Of a stretch of DNA of 64,000 nt, positions 1 to 8,332 are shown piece by piece. Location of the stretch: NCBI GenBank assembly GCA_034007295.1, contig JAVERC010000010.1, positions 1 through 64,000 of the forward strand, given 5' to 3'. The stretch comes from JACKCP01 sp034007295. Lineage in GTDB: Bacteria; Desulfobacterota; Desulfobacteria; Desulfobacterales; JACKCP01. How positions within the stretch are numbered: the first letter of the stretch is position 1; the number at the start of each line of letters is the position of its first letter. Position numbers and translations under genes: made by a program. The notes under the pieces were generated by a model, which was not told where the DNA came from, made no database searches, and was given only the letters and a program-made list of their open reading frames with translations.

Positions 1-125
1 TTTTGCTCAGTTCAAGGAAGATGAAAAATTTAACCGCAGGAATACATGGAGTATTTTGAGGATTAAATTTTGAATCTGACGCAGAAATGGGCAAAAAAGG
101 CCGTTTTCGTTCGGAAGCTAAGTAT
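1..125 (-). repeat. Family A dispersed repeat, copy 1 (cut by window edge)
   Basis: Reverse-orientation copy of the roughly 150 bp intergenic repeat found many times here. Visible landmarks are 'gttcaaggaagatgaaaaat', a 'gagtattttgaggattaaat' core and the end 'ggccgttttcgtt'. The left part is lost at the window edge. It does not overlap a gene. Confidence 0.8.
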
Positions 126-137
126 GAATATAAAAAA

Positions 138-300
138 ATTGTATCAGCTTATGCTTTTGCTATGCCTGATACAATTTAACTTATAAAAATGGTGCAAAAA
201 TTGGAAAGCTCTAAGGATTTCATGTTTTAAAATATAATAGGCTAAATTCGTTTGAAATTTATTAATTTAAAAATATGAAACACTTAATTCAGGTTTAAAT
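138..300. repeat. Family B intergenic repeat, copy 1
   Basis: Degenerate segment sharing blocks with 9205-9372, 33290-33470 and 47400-47510: a 'gtatcag...cctgatac' inverted pair, 'attggaaagct', 'tttaaaatataata', and 'aatttaaaaatatgaaac' followed by 'tcaggt'. No coding potential is seen. The family is a mosaic, so the limits are approximate. Confidence 0.45.
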
Positions 301-319
301 CAAAACTTTTTGGAAGGTG

Positions 320-353
320 ATATCAAGTTAAGATTTTAAAGAATACTTGATAT
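320..353 (-). other. Hairpin spanning the stop codon of the glnQ-like gene
   Basis: A 9-bp perfect inverted repeat (atatcaagt / acttgatat) encloses the stop codon at 336-338. There is no T-run on the minus strand, so this looks like an mRNA 3'-end stabiliser or a weak terminator rather than a classical intrinsic terminator. Confidence 0.45.
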
Positions 354-1112
354 AAAACCTGAAATTCTTTCATTTTTTTGTGCAGATGAGAAAAATTCTT
401 CAGGAGTCCCTTGTTCAACAAAAATTCCGTTTTCCATAAATATCACTCTGTCAGCAATTTCTCTTGCAAAACCCATTTGATGGGTAACAATTATCATTGT
501 CATTCCTTCCTTTGCAAGAGCCTTGATTGTGTTAAAGACTTCTCCAACAAGTTCAGGGTCAAGTGCTGATGTTGGTTCGTCAAAAAGCATGAGTTTTGGT
601 TCCATGGCAAGTGCTCTTGCAATTGCAACTCTTTGTTTTTGTCCGCCTGAAAGTTTGGCAGGATGAGAATCCTTTTTATCTGAAAGTCCGACTTTGGCAA
701 GAACTTCTTCTGCTACTTCAACTGCTTTTTCCTTTGGCATTTTTTTTACTGTGACAGGTGCTTCAATTACGTTTTGAAGAGCAGTCATATGGGGAAAAAG
801 ATTAAAATGCTGAAATACCATTCCTATTTCACTTCTAAGAAAAGATATATTTTTAGGTGAATCCAAAAATCTTTTACCTTTTTTAAAAACATAGCCAGCT
901 TCCCTGCCTTCAAAATAAATATGTCCTTCTTCAACTTTTTCAAGGAGGTTGACAGACCTTAAAAGAGTTGATTTACCTGAACCAGATGGTCCAACAATAA
1001 CAACTTTTTCTCCCTTTTTTACTTGAAGATCAATGTTGTTTACTGCTTTAAGATCTCCAAAATATTTTGTAATACCTTTAAGTTCCAGCAGAATATTTTC
1101 ACCGTTTTTCAT
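336..1112 (-). CDS. Polar amino acid ABC transporter, ATP-binding protein (GlnQ/HisP type)
   Basis: ATPase subunit that powers uptake of a polar amino acid on the cytoplasmic face of the permease. From the ATG at 1112 it is 258 aa: Walker A GPSGSGKST at residues 41-49, a Q-loop in 'VFQHFNLFPH', signature 'LSGGQKQR', Walker B 'LMLFDEPTSALD' and the switch His in 'VTHQMGFA'. The longer reading frame adds 26 hydrophobic residues foreign to the family, so I take the internal ATG. It overlaps the upstream permease gene by 14 bp, giving translational coupling. Substrate is unknown; the HisP/GlnQ family covers Gln, Arg, His and Cys-type solutes. Confidence 0.93.
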   Translation of the reverse strand: MKNGENILLELKGITKYFGDLKAVNNIDLQVKKGEKVVIVGPSGSGKSTLLRSVNLLEKVEEGHIYFEGREAGYVFKKGKRFLDSPKNISFLRSEIGMVFQHFNLFPHMTALQNVIEAPVTVKKMPKEKAVEVAEEVLAKVGLSDKKDSHPAKLSGGQKQRVAIARALAMEPKLMLFDEPTSALDPELVGEVFNTIKALAKEGMTMIIVTHQMGFAREIADRVIFMENGIFVEQGTPEEFFSSAQKNERISGFISSIL

Positions 1113-2103
1113 AAATACCAACTCTATTTTCAAGGTTTTCAAATACAAAAGTAAACACAGTTGTAAATAAAAGATAAATAACAGCAGCAAGTATCAATAC
1201 ATTTATATTGAAATATGTATTAAAAAGCCTGTCTGCCGATCTCATAAGTTCAACCATAGATATTGTTGAAACAAGAGCTGTGTCTTTTATAAGAGCAATG
1301 AATTCGTTTCCTACAGGGGGAATAAGTCTTTTGTAGGTCTGGGGGATGATTATTCTTTTCATTGCCTGGGAATAGGTCATTCCAAGAGCTTTTGCAGCTT
1401 CCATTTGTCCAGATTCAATTGAAAGAATGCCTGCTCTTATTATTTCTGCAAGATAGGCTGAATAATTTATTCCAAGGCCTATGAGAGCTGCACAAACAGG
1501 AGAAAGAGTTATTCCAAGTGAAGGAAGTCCGTAATAAATAAAAAAAAGCTGAAGTAAAAGAGGAGTCCCTCTGAAAAACCATATTATAAACCAGCATATA
1601 ATTGAAAAAGGTGCAAATTTACTGATTCTTCCAAGAGCAATAAAAAGGCCGCCAATTGGAGACACAGCCATTGTTACAAGAACAAGCAGAAGTGTCATTA
1701 AGGCACCTTTTATTAAAGACGGGAAAAATCTTAGGGAGTCTGTAAAAAAAAGGACATATTTTGGAGCAGATTCTCTTTTTATTGAGTTTAGAAGTTGTGC
1801 TGCTTCTGCATTGTCAGGCTGTGCTTTTAAAGCTTTCTTACACGCACTTTCAGCTTTTGAATAGTCCTTTGATATTGATGCAATCTGGGCAATTCTTATT
1901 TTTGCCTTAACATAGGTATTGATTTCATTTTCATTATTTTTTTCAGGACAAGGAATGGAATTTAAAATTTCCATGGCTTTTTCAAAATTTCCTGATGCAA
2001 TATGATTTTCAGCTTTTAACAGCAAATTTGAACTGTCTGAAAAACAAACCGAACTTATAAAAATTAAAATCAAGAAAACTAAAAATATTTTTACGGATTT
2101 CAT
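1099..2103 (-). CDS. Polar amino acid ABC transporter permease with N-terminal periplasmic TPR-like region
   Basis: Inner-membrane permease of the HisM/GlnP family. The start at 2103 gives 334 aa beginning with a signal-like helix (residues 1-22). Residues about 25-110 are helical and TPR-like ('ASGNFEKAMEIL', 'KDYSKAESACKKALKAQPDNAEA'). The permease domain occupies about 120-334 and carries the EAA-loop 'MEAAKALGMTYSQAMKRI'. Ordinary HisM-type permeases are about 215-250 aa, so the exported TPR-like extension is unusual; it may contact the binding protein, which is inference. It lies between the binding-protein gene and the ATPase gene in one operon. Confidence 0.88.
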   Translation of the reverse strand: MKSVKIFLVFLILIFISSVCFSDSSNLLLKAENHIASGNFEKAMEILNSIPCPEKNNENEINTYVKAKIRIAQIASISKDYSKAESACKKALKAQPDNAEAAQLLNSIKRESAPKYVLFFTDSLRFFPSLIKGALMTLLLVLVTMAVSPIGGLFIALGRISKFAPFSIICWFIIWFFRGTPLLLQLFFIYYGLPSLGITLSPVCAALIGLGINYSAYLAEIIRAGILSIESGQMEAAKALGMTYSQAMKRIIIPQTYKRLIPPVGNEFIALIKDTALVSTISMVELMRSADRLFNTYFNINVLILAAVIYLLFTTVFTFVFENLENRVGIYEKR

Positions 2104-2120
2104 AAAATTTCCCCGAAAGT

Positions 2121-2143
2121 AATCCCCGGATTTACCGGGGATT
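2121..2143 (-). other. Intercistronic stem-loop between binding-protein and permease genes
   Basis: Perfect 9-bp stem (aatccccgg / ccggggatt) with a 5-nt loop in the 53-bp gap. Such hairpins commonly trim or attenuate transcripts so that the binding protein is made in excess over the membrane subunits. No long T-run follows on the minus strand. Confidence 0.65.
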
Positions 2144-2156
2144 TTAAACTTCTGTA

Positions 2157-2942
2157 TTACCACTTTGAAGGATCTGTTATATCTTCTCCAAACCATTTTT
2201 TGGAAATTTTTGCCATAGTTCCGTCTTTAACCATGGCATCAATTGTTTCCTGAACTTTAGCTCTTAGGCTGTCATCATCTTTTCTAAAAGCTATACCAAA
2301 AGGTTCTTTGCTTATAAAACCAGGCAGGGTTTTAAATTTGCCAAGTCTTTTTGCAACAGTATATCTTCCAACAACATTATCAATTACAACTGCATCAAGT
2401 CTTTTTGCTTCAAGATCAAGAAGAGCCATTGGATTGTCATTGTATTCCTTGACTTCCTTTGCAGGTGTTTCAAGCTTTTCAACAGCCTTTACAGCAGAAG
2501 AACCTTTCTGTACACCAACAATCTGGCCTCCAAGATCGGCTGGCGACTTGAATCTTGTTTCATCAAATCTTACAACTGCAATCTGTCCGTCCATAATATA
2601 TGGTTTTGTAAAATCTACTTTTTCAGATCTTTCATCAGTAATTGTCATGCCGTTCCATATGCAGTCAAATTTTTTGGAATTAAGAGAATGAATAACTCCG
2701 GCCCATGCTGTAGGCTGCCATTTAATCTCAACGCCAAGTCTTTTACCTGTTTCTTCTGCAACTTCAATATCAAATCCTGTAAGTGTTCCGTCTTCAATTC
2801 TAAAACCCATTGGCGGAAAAGCATCGTCAAGTCCTATTACAAGAACTCCGGCTTTTTTTACAGTGTCCCATGAACCATCGTCTGCATATGAAATTGAAAA
2901 TACAGCAAGAAGTACAAGAACAGAAATAAGTAATCGTTTCAT
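2157..2942 (-). CDS. Polar amino acid ABC transporter, periplasmic substrate-binding protein
   Basis: First gene of the transporter operon, 261 aa, with a signal peptide (MKRLLISVLVLLAVFSISYA) and an SBP family 3 fold: 'GVLVIGLDDAFPPMGF', 'GFDIEVAEETGKRLGVEIKW', 'WNGMTITDERSEKVDFTKPY' and 'VGVQKGSSA'. It binds the amino acid in the periplasm and delivers it to the permease. A strong 'gggaggg' ribosome site precedes the ATG. The stem-loop at 2121-2143 lies just downstream, consistent with higher expression than the other subunits. Confidence 0.93.
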   Translation of the reverse strand: MKRLLISVLVLLAVFSISYADDGSWDTVKKAGVLVIGLDDAFPPMGFRIEDGTLTGFDIEVAEETGKRLGVEIKWQPTAWAGVIHSLNSKKFDCIWNGMTITDERSEKVDFTKPYIMDGQIAVVRFDETRFKSPADLGGQIVGVQKGSSAVKAVEKLETPAKEVKEYNDNPMALLDLEAKRLDAVVIDNVVGRYTVAKRLGKFKTLPGFISKEPFGIAFRKDDDSLRAKVQETIDAMVKDGTMAKISKKWFGEDITDPSKW

Positions 2943-3222
2943 ATTTTCCCTCCCGAAAAAAAATTGATGAGCTTATAATAAATTATCCAGGTTTTACATC
3001 CATACCCAGATGCAAACGTGAACATATATTAATAAAATATATGAGTAAAGTTTTTTGTTTTACAATTATTTTACAGATATACATTGATTACTGTGCTAAT
3101 CTTTTTTTTAAAAATTTAGCAGTATTTATTTGATTTTTTGTCATAAATAAGCTCAAAAATATTGAGCTTTTGAAAATAGTTTAATGTTATTGACAATTTT
3201 TTTAATTAAAATGGAGAAATTT
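2943..3222. other. Divergent intergenic region, no gene seen
   Basis: A+T-rich spacer between the minus-strand transporter and the plus-strand acyltransferase operon. It must hold the promoters of both, but I see no clear operator or repeat. An in-frame ATG at 3184 precedes the acyltransferase start chosen here but lacks a ribosome site. Confidence 0.5.
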
Positions 3223-4161
3223 ATGTTTGGGTTAATTTCTAAAAATCTAAAGGCAGGTTTTGTTTTTCTACTGATTATTTTAAATACTCTTTATATAGGT
3301 GTTATTTTTTTTGCACTTATGCCTTTTAAGGTTATTTTATGGGGAAAGCCTGAGCTTGTTTTATCAAGAATATTCAATTTTGTAGGAACAATTTGGATTT
3401 CAGCCAATAATTTTATTCTAGATAAAATTGCAGGTGTAAAATTCAATGCAAATATCCCGGATTCAGTAAAAACCAATGGTTGGTATCTTGTAATTTCAAA
3501 CCATCAGACCTGGTCAGATATTTTTCTTTTGCAAAGAATTTTTAATAAAAAGGTTCCATTTCTAAAATTTTTTCTTAAAAAACAGCTTATTTATGTTCCA
3601 GTAATAGGACTTGCATGGTGGGCACTTGATTTTCCTTTTATGAAAAGATTTTCAAGACAATACCTTGAAAAAAATCCACACATGAAAGGCAAAGATCTTG
3701 AAACTACAATAAAAGCCTGCGAAAAATTTGCATTTCGTCCTGTTGCTGTTATGAATTTTCCAGAAGGAACTAGAAACAGAAACGGCAAAGCTCAAAAAAT
3801 GAAAAGTCCTTTTGAAAAACTTATAAGACCAAAGGCAGGCGGATTTTCATTTGTTCTTGAAGCAATGAACGGAAAAATTGACAAGATTCTTGATATAACA
3901 ATTCATTATTCTTGCAAAAGGCCTTCTCTGATAGAGTTTCTTTCCGGCAGTATAGAAAGTATTAATATTGATGTTAAGGAAATAGATGTAGAAGACTGGA
4001 TGGTTGGAAGTTATCTTGAAGACCCTGTTTACAGGGAAAGAATTCAGGAATTTATAAATAAGCTTTGGGAAGAAAAGGATTTGAGATTAATAAGACTTTC
4101 AAAGTCTTTGGAAAAAGATTTTGATTATTCCAAATGCAATGTTGAAGAGCTTGAAAATTGA
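3223..4161 (+). CDS. 1-acyl-sn-glycerol-3-phosphate acyltransferase family protein (PlsC/YihG-like)
   Basis: Membrane-associated acyltransferase, 312 aa, expected to acylate a lysophospholipid or related acceptor. Motif I NHQTWSD (His94, Asp99) and the acceptor-binding FPEGTR motif (179-184) are intact. A hydrophobic N-terminal segment spans about residues 10-35. I chose the ATG at 3223 because GGAG lies 6 nt upstream; the longer start at 3184 has none. Size and layout resemble E. coli YihG. It overlaps the photolyase gene by 4 bp, so the two are co-translated. Confidence 0.88.
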   Translation: MFGLISKNLKAGFVFLLIILNTLYIGVIFFALMPFKVILWGKPELVLSRIFNFVGTIWISANNFILDKIAGVKFNANIPDSVKTNGWYLVISNHQTWSDIFLLQRIFNKKVPFLKFFLKKQLIYVPVIGLAWWALDFPFMKRFSRQYLEKNPHMKGKDLETTIKACEKFAFRPVAVMNFPEGTRNRNGKAQKMKSPFEKLIRPKAGGFSFVLEAMNGKIDKILDITIHYSCKRPSLIEFLSGSIESINIDVKEIDVEDWMVGSYLEDPVYRERIQEFINKLWEEKDLRLIRLSKSLEKDFDYSKCNVEELEN

Positions 4162-5516
4162 TAGACGGAAAAAGAATTAAAAATCAAAATAATAATCCAG
4201 TAATCAAGGAAAATAATTTTTTTGTTTACTGGATGCAGCATTCACAAAGGACTCTTTACAATCATGCTCTTGAATATTCAATAGAACTTTCAAATAAGTT
4301 TCAAAAACCTCTGGTTGTATGTTTTTGTCTGACAGATTCCTTTCCTGATGCAAATTTAAGGCATTACAGATTTATGCTTGAGGGCTTAAAAGAGGTTAAA
4401 ATAGACCTTTTTAAGAGAAATATTAAATTTGTCTTGAAAATCGGCTCCCCTGAAACCTGTATTAAAGAAATTTCAAAAAAAGCCTGCTCTGTTGTAACAG
4501 ACCGGGGATATCTGAAAATACATAGAAAATGGAGGAAAACAATAGCACAAAATATTGAGTGTGCCATGTTTCAGGTTGAAACCGACCTTGTTGTGCCAGT
4601 TGAAGAGGCCTCTTTAAAAGAAGAATACGGTGCATATACAATAAGAAAAAAAATCAATTCCAGGCTTGATGAATTTATGATTCCTGTGTCTGAAGAAAAA
4701 TTAATGATTAACTCCCTTGGTCTGGACTTAATTTCAGAAGATATTGATGATATAGATAAGATTTTGGCAGAGCTTTCATTAAAGGATAATTTAAGACCCT
4801 CACATTTTAAGGGAGGAAGCAGTCAGGCATTAAAACTTCTTGATTTATTCATTGATGAAAAACTGCAATATTACAGTGAAAAAAGAAATGACCCAGCTCT
4901 TGATTTTACTTCAAATTTAAGTCCTTATTTTCATTTTGGCCAGATTTCGCCAGTTTATGCAGGTTTAAGGGTAAAAAGTTTAAAAGGGGAGGGAAGGGAT
5001 TCTTTTTTAGAAGAAATGATAGTAAGACGTGAGCTCTCATTTAATTTTGTAACTTATAATCCTTTTTTTGATTCCTTTGAATGTCTTCCTGATTGGGCAA
5101 AAAATACTCTTTTAGAACATGAAAATGATAAACGTCCCTATATTTACAGTTTAGAAGAGCTTGAAAATTCTTTGACCCATGACAGATTCTGGAATGCAGC
5201 TCAGCTTGAGCTTGTTTTAACAGGAAAAATGCATGGATATATGAGAATGTACTGGGGAAAAAAGATTATTGAGTGGACTTATTCTCCAAAAGAAGCTTTT
5301 GATCTTGCACTTAATTTAAACAATAAATATGCACTTGACGGAAGAGATCCTAATTCATTTGCAGGTATTGCATGGTGTTTTGGAAAGCATGACAGGCCAT
5401 GGAAGGAAAGGCCTGTATTTGGTAAAATAAGATATATGAATTCAAACGGGTTAAAACGAAAATTCAATCCAGATCTTTATGCAGATAAAATTTATTCAAT
5501 GAAAAAATTTGATTAA
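4158..5516 (+). CDS. Class II deoxyribodipyrimidine photolyase
   Basis: Light-dependent repair of cyclobutane pyrimidine dimers with FAD. The 452-aa protein matches class II in order: 'FFVYWMQHSQR' near the start, 'DPALDFTSNLSPYFHFGQISP' in the middle, and the C-terminal 'WNAAQLELVLTGKMHGYMRMYWGKK', 'DGRDPNSFAGIAWCFGKHDRPW' and 'RYMNSNGLKRKF' FAD/DNA regions. The start is TTG, overlapping the stop of the acyltransferase gene (ttga). The length is normal for the class. It is the last gene before the terminator at 5611. Confidence 0.95.
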   Translation: MIDGKRIKNQNNNPVIKENNFFVYWMQHSQRTLYNHALEYSIELSNKFQKPLVVCFCLTDSFPDANLRHYRFMLEGLKEVKIDLFKRNIKFVLKIGSPETCIKEISKKACSVVTDRGYLKIHRKWRKTIAQNIECAMFQVETDLVVPVEEASLKEEYGAYTIRKKINSRLDEFMIPVSEEKLMINSLGLDLISEDIDDIDKILAELSLKDNLRPSHFKGGSSQALKLLDLFIDEKLQYYSEKRNDPALDFTSNLSPYFHFGQISPVYAGLRVKSLKGEGRDSFLEEMIVRRELSFNFVTYNPFFDSFECLPDWAKNTLLEHENDKRPYIYSLEELENSLTHDRFWNAAQLELVLTGKMHGYMRMYWGKKIIEWTYSPKEAFDLALNLNNKYALDGRDPNSFAGIAWCFGKHDRPWKERPVFGKIRYMNSNGLKRKFNPDLYADKIYSMKKFD

Positions 5517-5610
5517 ATTTAAGCAAAACTTTTTTTAAATCTTGCAATTTTAAAATTTAAAATAAGACTAAATCATTAAATATATTTGAGAAAATCACTA
5601 TTGTATATTG

Positions 5611-5643
5611 AAGTGTTAAGTGCAACTTGACACTTTTTTTCTT
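5611..5643 (+). terminator. Intrinsic terminator of the acyltransferase-photolyase operon
   Basis: A 10-bp stem with one G-U pair (agtgttaagt / acttgacact), a 3-nt loop and an immediate run of T. It lies about 95 bp after the photolyase stop and before the MerR-type gene. Confidence 0.88.
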
Positions 5644-5699
5644 TTATGTGATATTTTTACTTCAATCTATTTCATAAACAATAAATCCGGAAAAAATAA

Positions 5700-6407
5700 T
5701 TGAAAAAAGAAGGCATTGATTTAAAAAATTATTTAAAGATGAAAGACCTAAAGGACAAAACAGGGCTTCCGTCTTCAACAATAAATTATTACCTTAGAAA
5801 TGATCTTTTGCCAAAGCCTGTAAAAACAGGGAAAAACATGGCCTGGTATCCTCCCTCTACTGTTTCAAGAATCAATTTGATAAAAAAACTAAAGGAAAAA
5901 AACAGGCTTACAATTTCTGAAATAAAAGACATTGTAAAAAGCAGGAAAAGGCAGGACGATCTCTATGTAATGGAAACCCTGCATGAGTTTGTTTTTGGAA
6001 CAATTTCTGAAAAATTATATGACAGGGAAAGTTTTTTAAAGCTGTCATCCCTTAAAGAGGATGAACTTGATTTTTTAACTGATAACGAACTTCTTATTCC
6101 TGCTGCAAACGAAATGTTTGACGAGACTGACCTTTTTGCTGCAAAAGCTTTTTTAAGGCTTAAGGGATTTGGAATAGATCATCTTGAACTTTTATTTTAT
6201 GCAAAGGCAGCAGAAATTGTTGCAAAAAATGAAATGCTTTTAAGAAAAAAAGTTACCAGACATATTACAATGGAAAAAAATGCAGAAATCACACTGGAGC
6301 TTACTGATATTGCCAGAAAATTCAGAACCTATATTTTTGAAAGAGCTTTTCAGAAAAAAGTTCTTGGAAATAAAAAAATAAAAAATAAAACTGATCAGGG
6401 GAAATAA
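5700..6407 (+). CDS. MerR-family transcriptional regulator
   Basis: A winged helix-turn-helix of MerR type at residues about 12-80: 'MKDLKDKTGLPSSTINYYLRNDLLPKP', with 'TISEIKDIVKSR' as the second DNA-binding helix region. The rest is helical and I recognise no metal- or drug-binding cysteine cluster, so the inducer is unknown. The TTG start at 5700 is provisional; the ATG at 5739 begins right at the HTH and is possible. It lies 4 bp upstream of a flavoprotein gene and probably shares its transcript and may control it. Confidence 0.82.
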   Translation: MKKEGIDLKNYLKMKDLKDKTGLPSSTINYYLRNDLLPKPVKTGKNMAWYPPSTVSRINLIKKLKEKNRLTISEIKDIVKSRKRQDDLYVMETLHEFVFGTISEKLYDRESFLKLSSLKEDELDFLTDNELLIPAANEMFDETDLFAAKAFLRLKGFGIDHLELLFYAKAAEIVAKNEMLLRKKVTRHITMEKNAEITLELTDIARKFRTYIFERAFQKKVLGNKKIKNKTDQGK

Positions 6408-6411
6408 AAAA

Positions 6412-7146
6412 ATGAAAATACTTTGTATCAATGGAAGTCCTACCAGAAAAAAGGGAATGACAGATATTGCAATTGATCTTCTTATGGAAGGTGCAAATGC
6501 TTGTGGAGCAGAAACAGAAAAAATTTATCTGGCAGATAAAAAAATCAATTATTGTACAGGCTGTTTTTCCTGCTGGCTTAAAACTCCGGGTACCTGTATT
6601 TTTAAGGATGATATGCCAAAGCTTTTGGAAAAAATAAAAAATTCAGATATTCTTCTTTTAGGAACCCCCCTTTATGTTGATGGAATGACTGCACAGACAA
6701 AAACTTTTGTGGACAGGATTATTCCTCTTGTTGAGCCTGAATTTGAAATGGTTGACGGACATTACAGGCATGCAAAAAGACTTGACAGTATTCCAGATAT
6801 TGCACTTTTAAGTGTCTGCGGTTTTTATGAGCTGGATAATTTTGACGGGCTTGTTGATCATGTAAAAAGAATTTGCAAAAATTTTCGCTCAAATTATCTT
6901 GGAGCAGTTTTAAAACCATATTCATATTCACTTGTAATGGATGAACTTGTTCCAGATCATGTAAATGAAATTAAGAATGCAATTAAAAATGCTGGGGCAG
7001 AGCTTGCCAAAAATAAAAAATTTGATGAAAAAACATTGGAAAAAATTGCATCTCAGCCTTTTAAGGCAGAAGATGCACTAAATGGAGCAAATCTGTTTTG
7101 GGATATTTGCAGGAAAAAAAAGGAATTTATTTATCATAAAAAATAA
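6412..7146 (+). CDS. NAD(P)H-dependent FMN reductase / iron-sulfur flavoprotein-like protein
   Basis: Flavodoxin-like fold, 244 aa. The FMN phosphate loop is 'INGSPTRKKGMTD' at the N-terminus; 'YCTGCFSCWLKTPGTC' follows, the cysteine-rich segment seen in the iron-sulfur flavoprotein/NADPH-dependent FMN reductase group; 'GTPLYVDGMTAQTKTFVDR' completes the flavin site. The likely role is cytoplasmic electron transfer or reduction of a quinone-like or nitro substrate. It follows the MerR gene by 4 bp, suggesting a redox- or ligand-responsive pair. Confidence 0.85.
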   Translation: MKILCINGSPTRKKGMTDIAIDLLMEGANACGAETEKIYLADKKINYCTGCFSCWLKTPGTCIFKDDMPKLLEKIKNSDILLLGTPLYVDGMTAQTKTFVDRIIPLVEPEFEMVDGHYRHAKRLDSIPDIALLSVCGFYELDNFDGLVDHVKRICKNFRSNYLGAVLKPYSYSLVMDELVPDHVNEIKNAIKNAGAELAKNKKFDEKTLEKIASQPFKAEDALNGANLFWDICRKKKEFIYHKK

Positions 7147-7221
7147 AAAACTTTTTAATGATCGGGCAGAAATTGAGATATTGTTTTAATATGAGTTTAA
7201 ATTTTAAATTAAAGTGTACTT

Positions 7222-7320
7222 AGGATTTGCTGAAAACGAGAATTTTTTTGTAGAGCTTAAATAAAATGAAAAATCTGGCATTAAGATACTTTGAGCATTT
7301 TTTAGAATTGAATTTGATGC
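7222..7320 (-). repeat. Family A repeat, degenerate copy
   Basis: Weak but recognisable: 'gctgaaaacgagaattttttt' matches the family A right end, followed by 'aaaatgaaaaat' and 'actttgagcattttt'. It lies in the 246-bp gap between the flavoprotein gene and the convergent gene ending at 7393. Confidence 0.45.
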
Positions 7321-7392
7321 TGAAAATTTCAAATAAAGCAGTTTTTTTTCAGGTGCTATTCATCTAAAATTAAAAGAAGCAGGGTGATTTTA

Positions 7393-8274
7393 TTATTCTG
7401 CTTCTCTTACAATTCTAAACCCAATATAGTTTCTTTTTACCTTTGGACCAAAATAAAGCCGGTTTGCAGCTCTTGCCATTTCAGCACTGTGGAGAAAACT
7501 TCCGCCTCTTAATATTTTTTTTGTTCCTTTTTTACCTAAAGGGTCTTTTATTTCGTCAACATAGGTTTCCATGGAGGCTGAAACATCTGTTGTAAATAAA
7601 TGCTTCCATTTTGTTGAATCAAGACACCATTCCATTACATTACCGTGCATGTCATAAAGTCCAAAGCTGTTTGGTTGTTTTAGACCTGCTGGCATATGTT
7701 TCAGATTGTAATATGGATGTTTTTCTCCAGTATTTCCGCAGTACCAGCCAGCAAGGTCAAGTGCTTTGTCTATTGAGCAGTCAGAAGATGAAATTTCGCC
7801 TGTGTAAAATGCTGTTGTTGTATTTGCTCTGCAGGCATATTCCCACTCTGCTTCAGTCGGAAGTCTGTATTTGTCAGTTTTTTCTTTATTGTTGAGCTCT
7901 TTAATAAATTCCATTGCATCATTCCATGAAATACTTTCAACCGGACAGTTTTGACATTTGTTTGTATTTGAAGAAGGGTTTGTTTTCATTAAAGAAAACC
8001 ATTGCTGTTGGGTAGTTTCGGTTTCAGCTATATAAAAAGGCTTTATAATATAAACTTTATGGAGTTTCTCGTCTCTTTGACGGCCTCTTTCATTTTGAGG
8101 ACTTCCCATAAAAAAATTTCCTGCAGGGATTAATTTGAATTTTATTCCAATGCTGTTTTCAAAGGCAAAACAATTGGTTTGGCTTAAGAAAAAAAATAAT
8201 ATTGTTGTGGCTTTAATTAATTTAGACATTGAAAAAAACCAGAATTTAGAATTTAATCTTGTTTTCAGATTCAT
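7393..8274 (-). CDS. Exported SUMF1/formylglycine-generating-enzyme-like domain protein
   Basis: Secretory signal (hydrophobic core 'ATTILFFFLSQTNCFA') then an SUMF1-type C-lectin fold: 'FKLIPAGNFFMGSPQNERGR', 'YRLPTEAEWEYACRA', 'GLYDMHGNVMEWCLDS', 'ILRGGSF' and 'YIGFRIV'. The C-terminal cysteine pair used by true formylglycine-generating enzymes is not seen after 'RGGSF', so an oxidase role is unlikely; such domains often act as binding or scaffold modules. The start is uncertain: the TTG/ATG at 8274 and the ATG at 8229 both lack a good ribosome site. A second protein of this fold is at 26744-28630. Confidence 0.82.
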   Translation of the reverse strand: MNLKTRLNSKFWFFSMSKLIKATTILFFFLSQTNCFAFENSIGIKFKLIPAGNFFMGSPQNERGRQRDEKLHKVYIIKPFYIAETETTQQQWFSLMKTNPSSNTNKCQNCPVESISWNDAMEFIKELNNKEKTDKYRLPTEAEWEYACRANTTTAFYTGEISSSDCSIDKALDLAGWYCGNTGEKHPYYNLKHMPAGLKQPNSFGLYDMHGNVMEWCLDSTKWKHLFTTDVSASMETYVDEIKDPLGKKGTKKILRGGSFLHSAEMARAANRLYFGPKVKRNYIGFRIVREAE

Positions 8275-8332
8275 AGATTAAAGATATTTGTATAATCAAA
8301 ATTACGCAAGGATTTTATTATAGGGAGGTTTT

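Noticed and set aside
2308..2691. 127-aa plus-strand ORF within the binding-protein gene
   Set aside because: It is the antisense shadow of a strongly conserved gene and has no ribosome site.
8160..8274. Lipobox in the SUMF1-like protein at 7393-8274
   Set aside because: 'SQTNC' has Asn before Cys and Thr at -2, a poor lipobox; a normal signal peptide is more likely.
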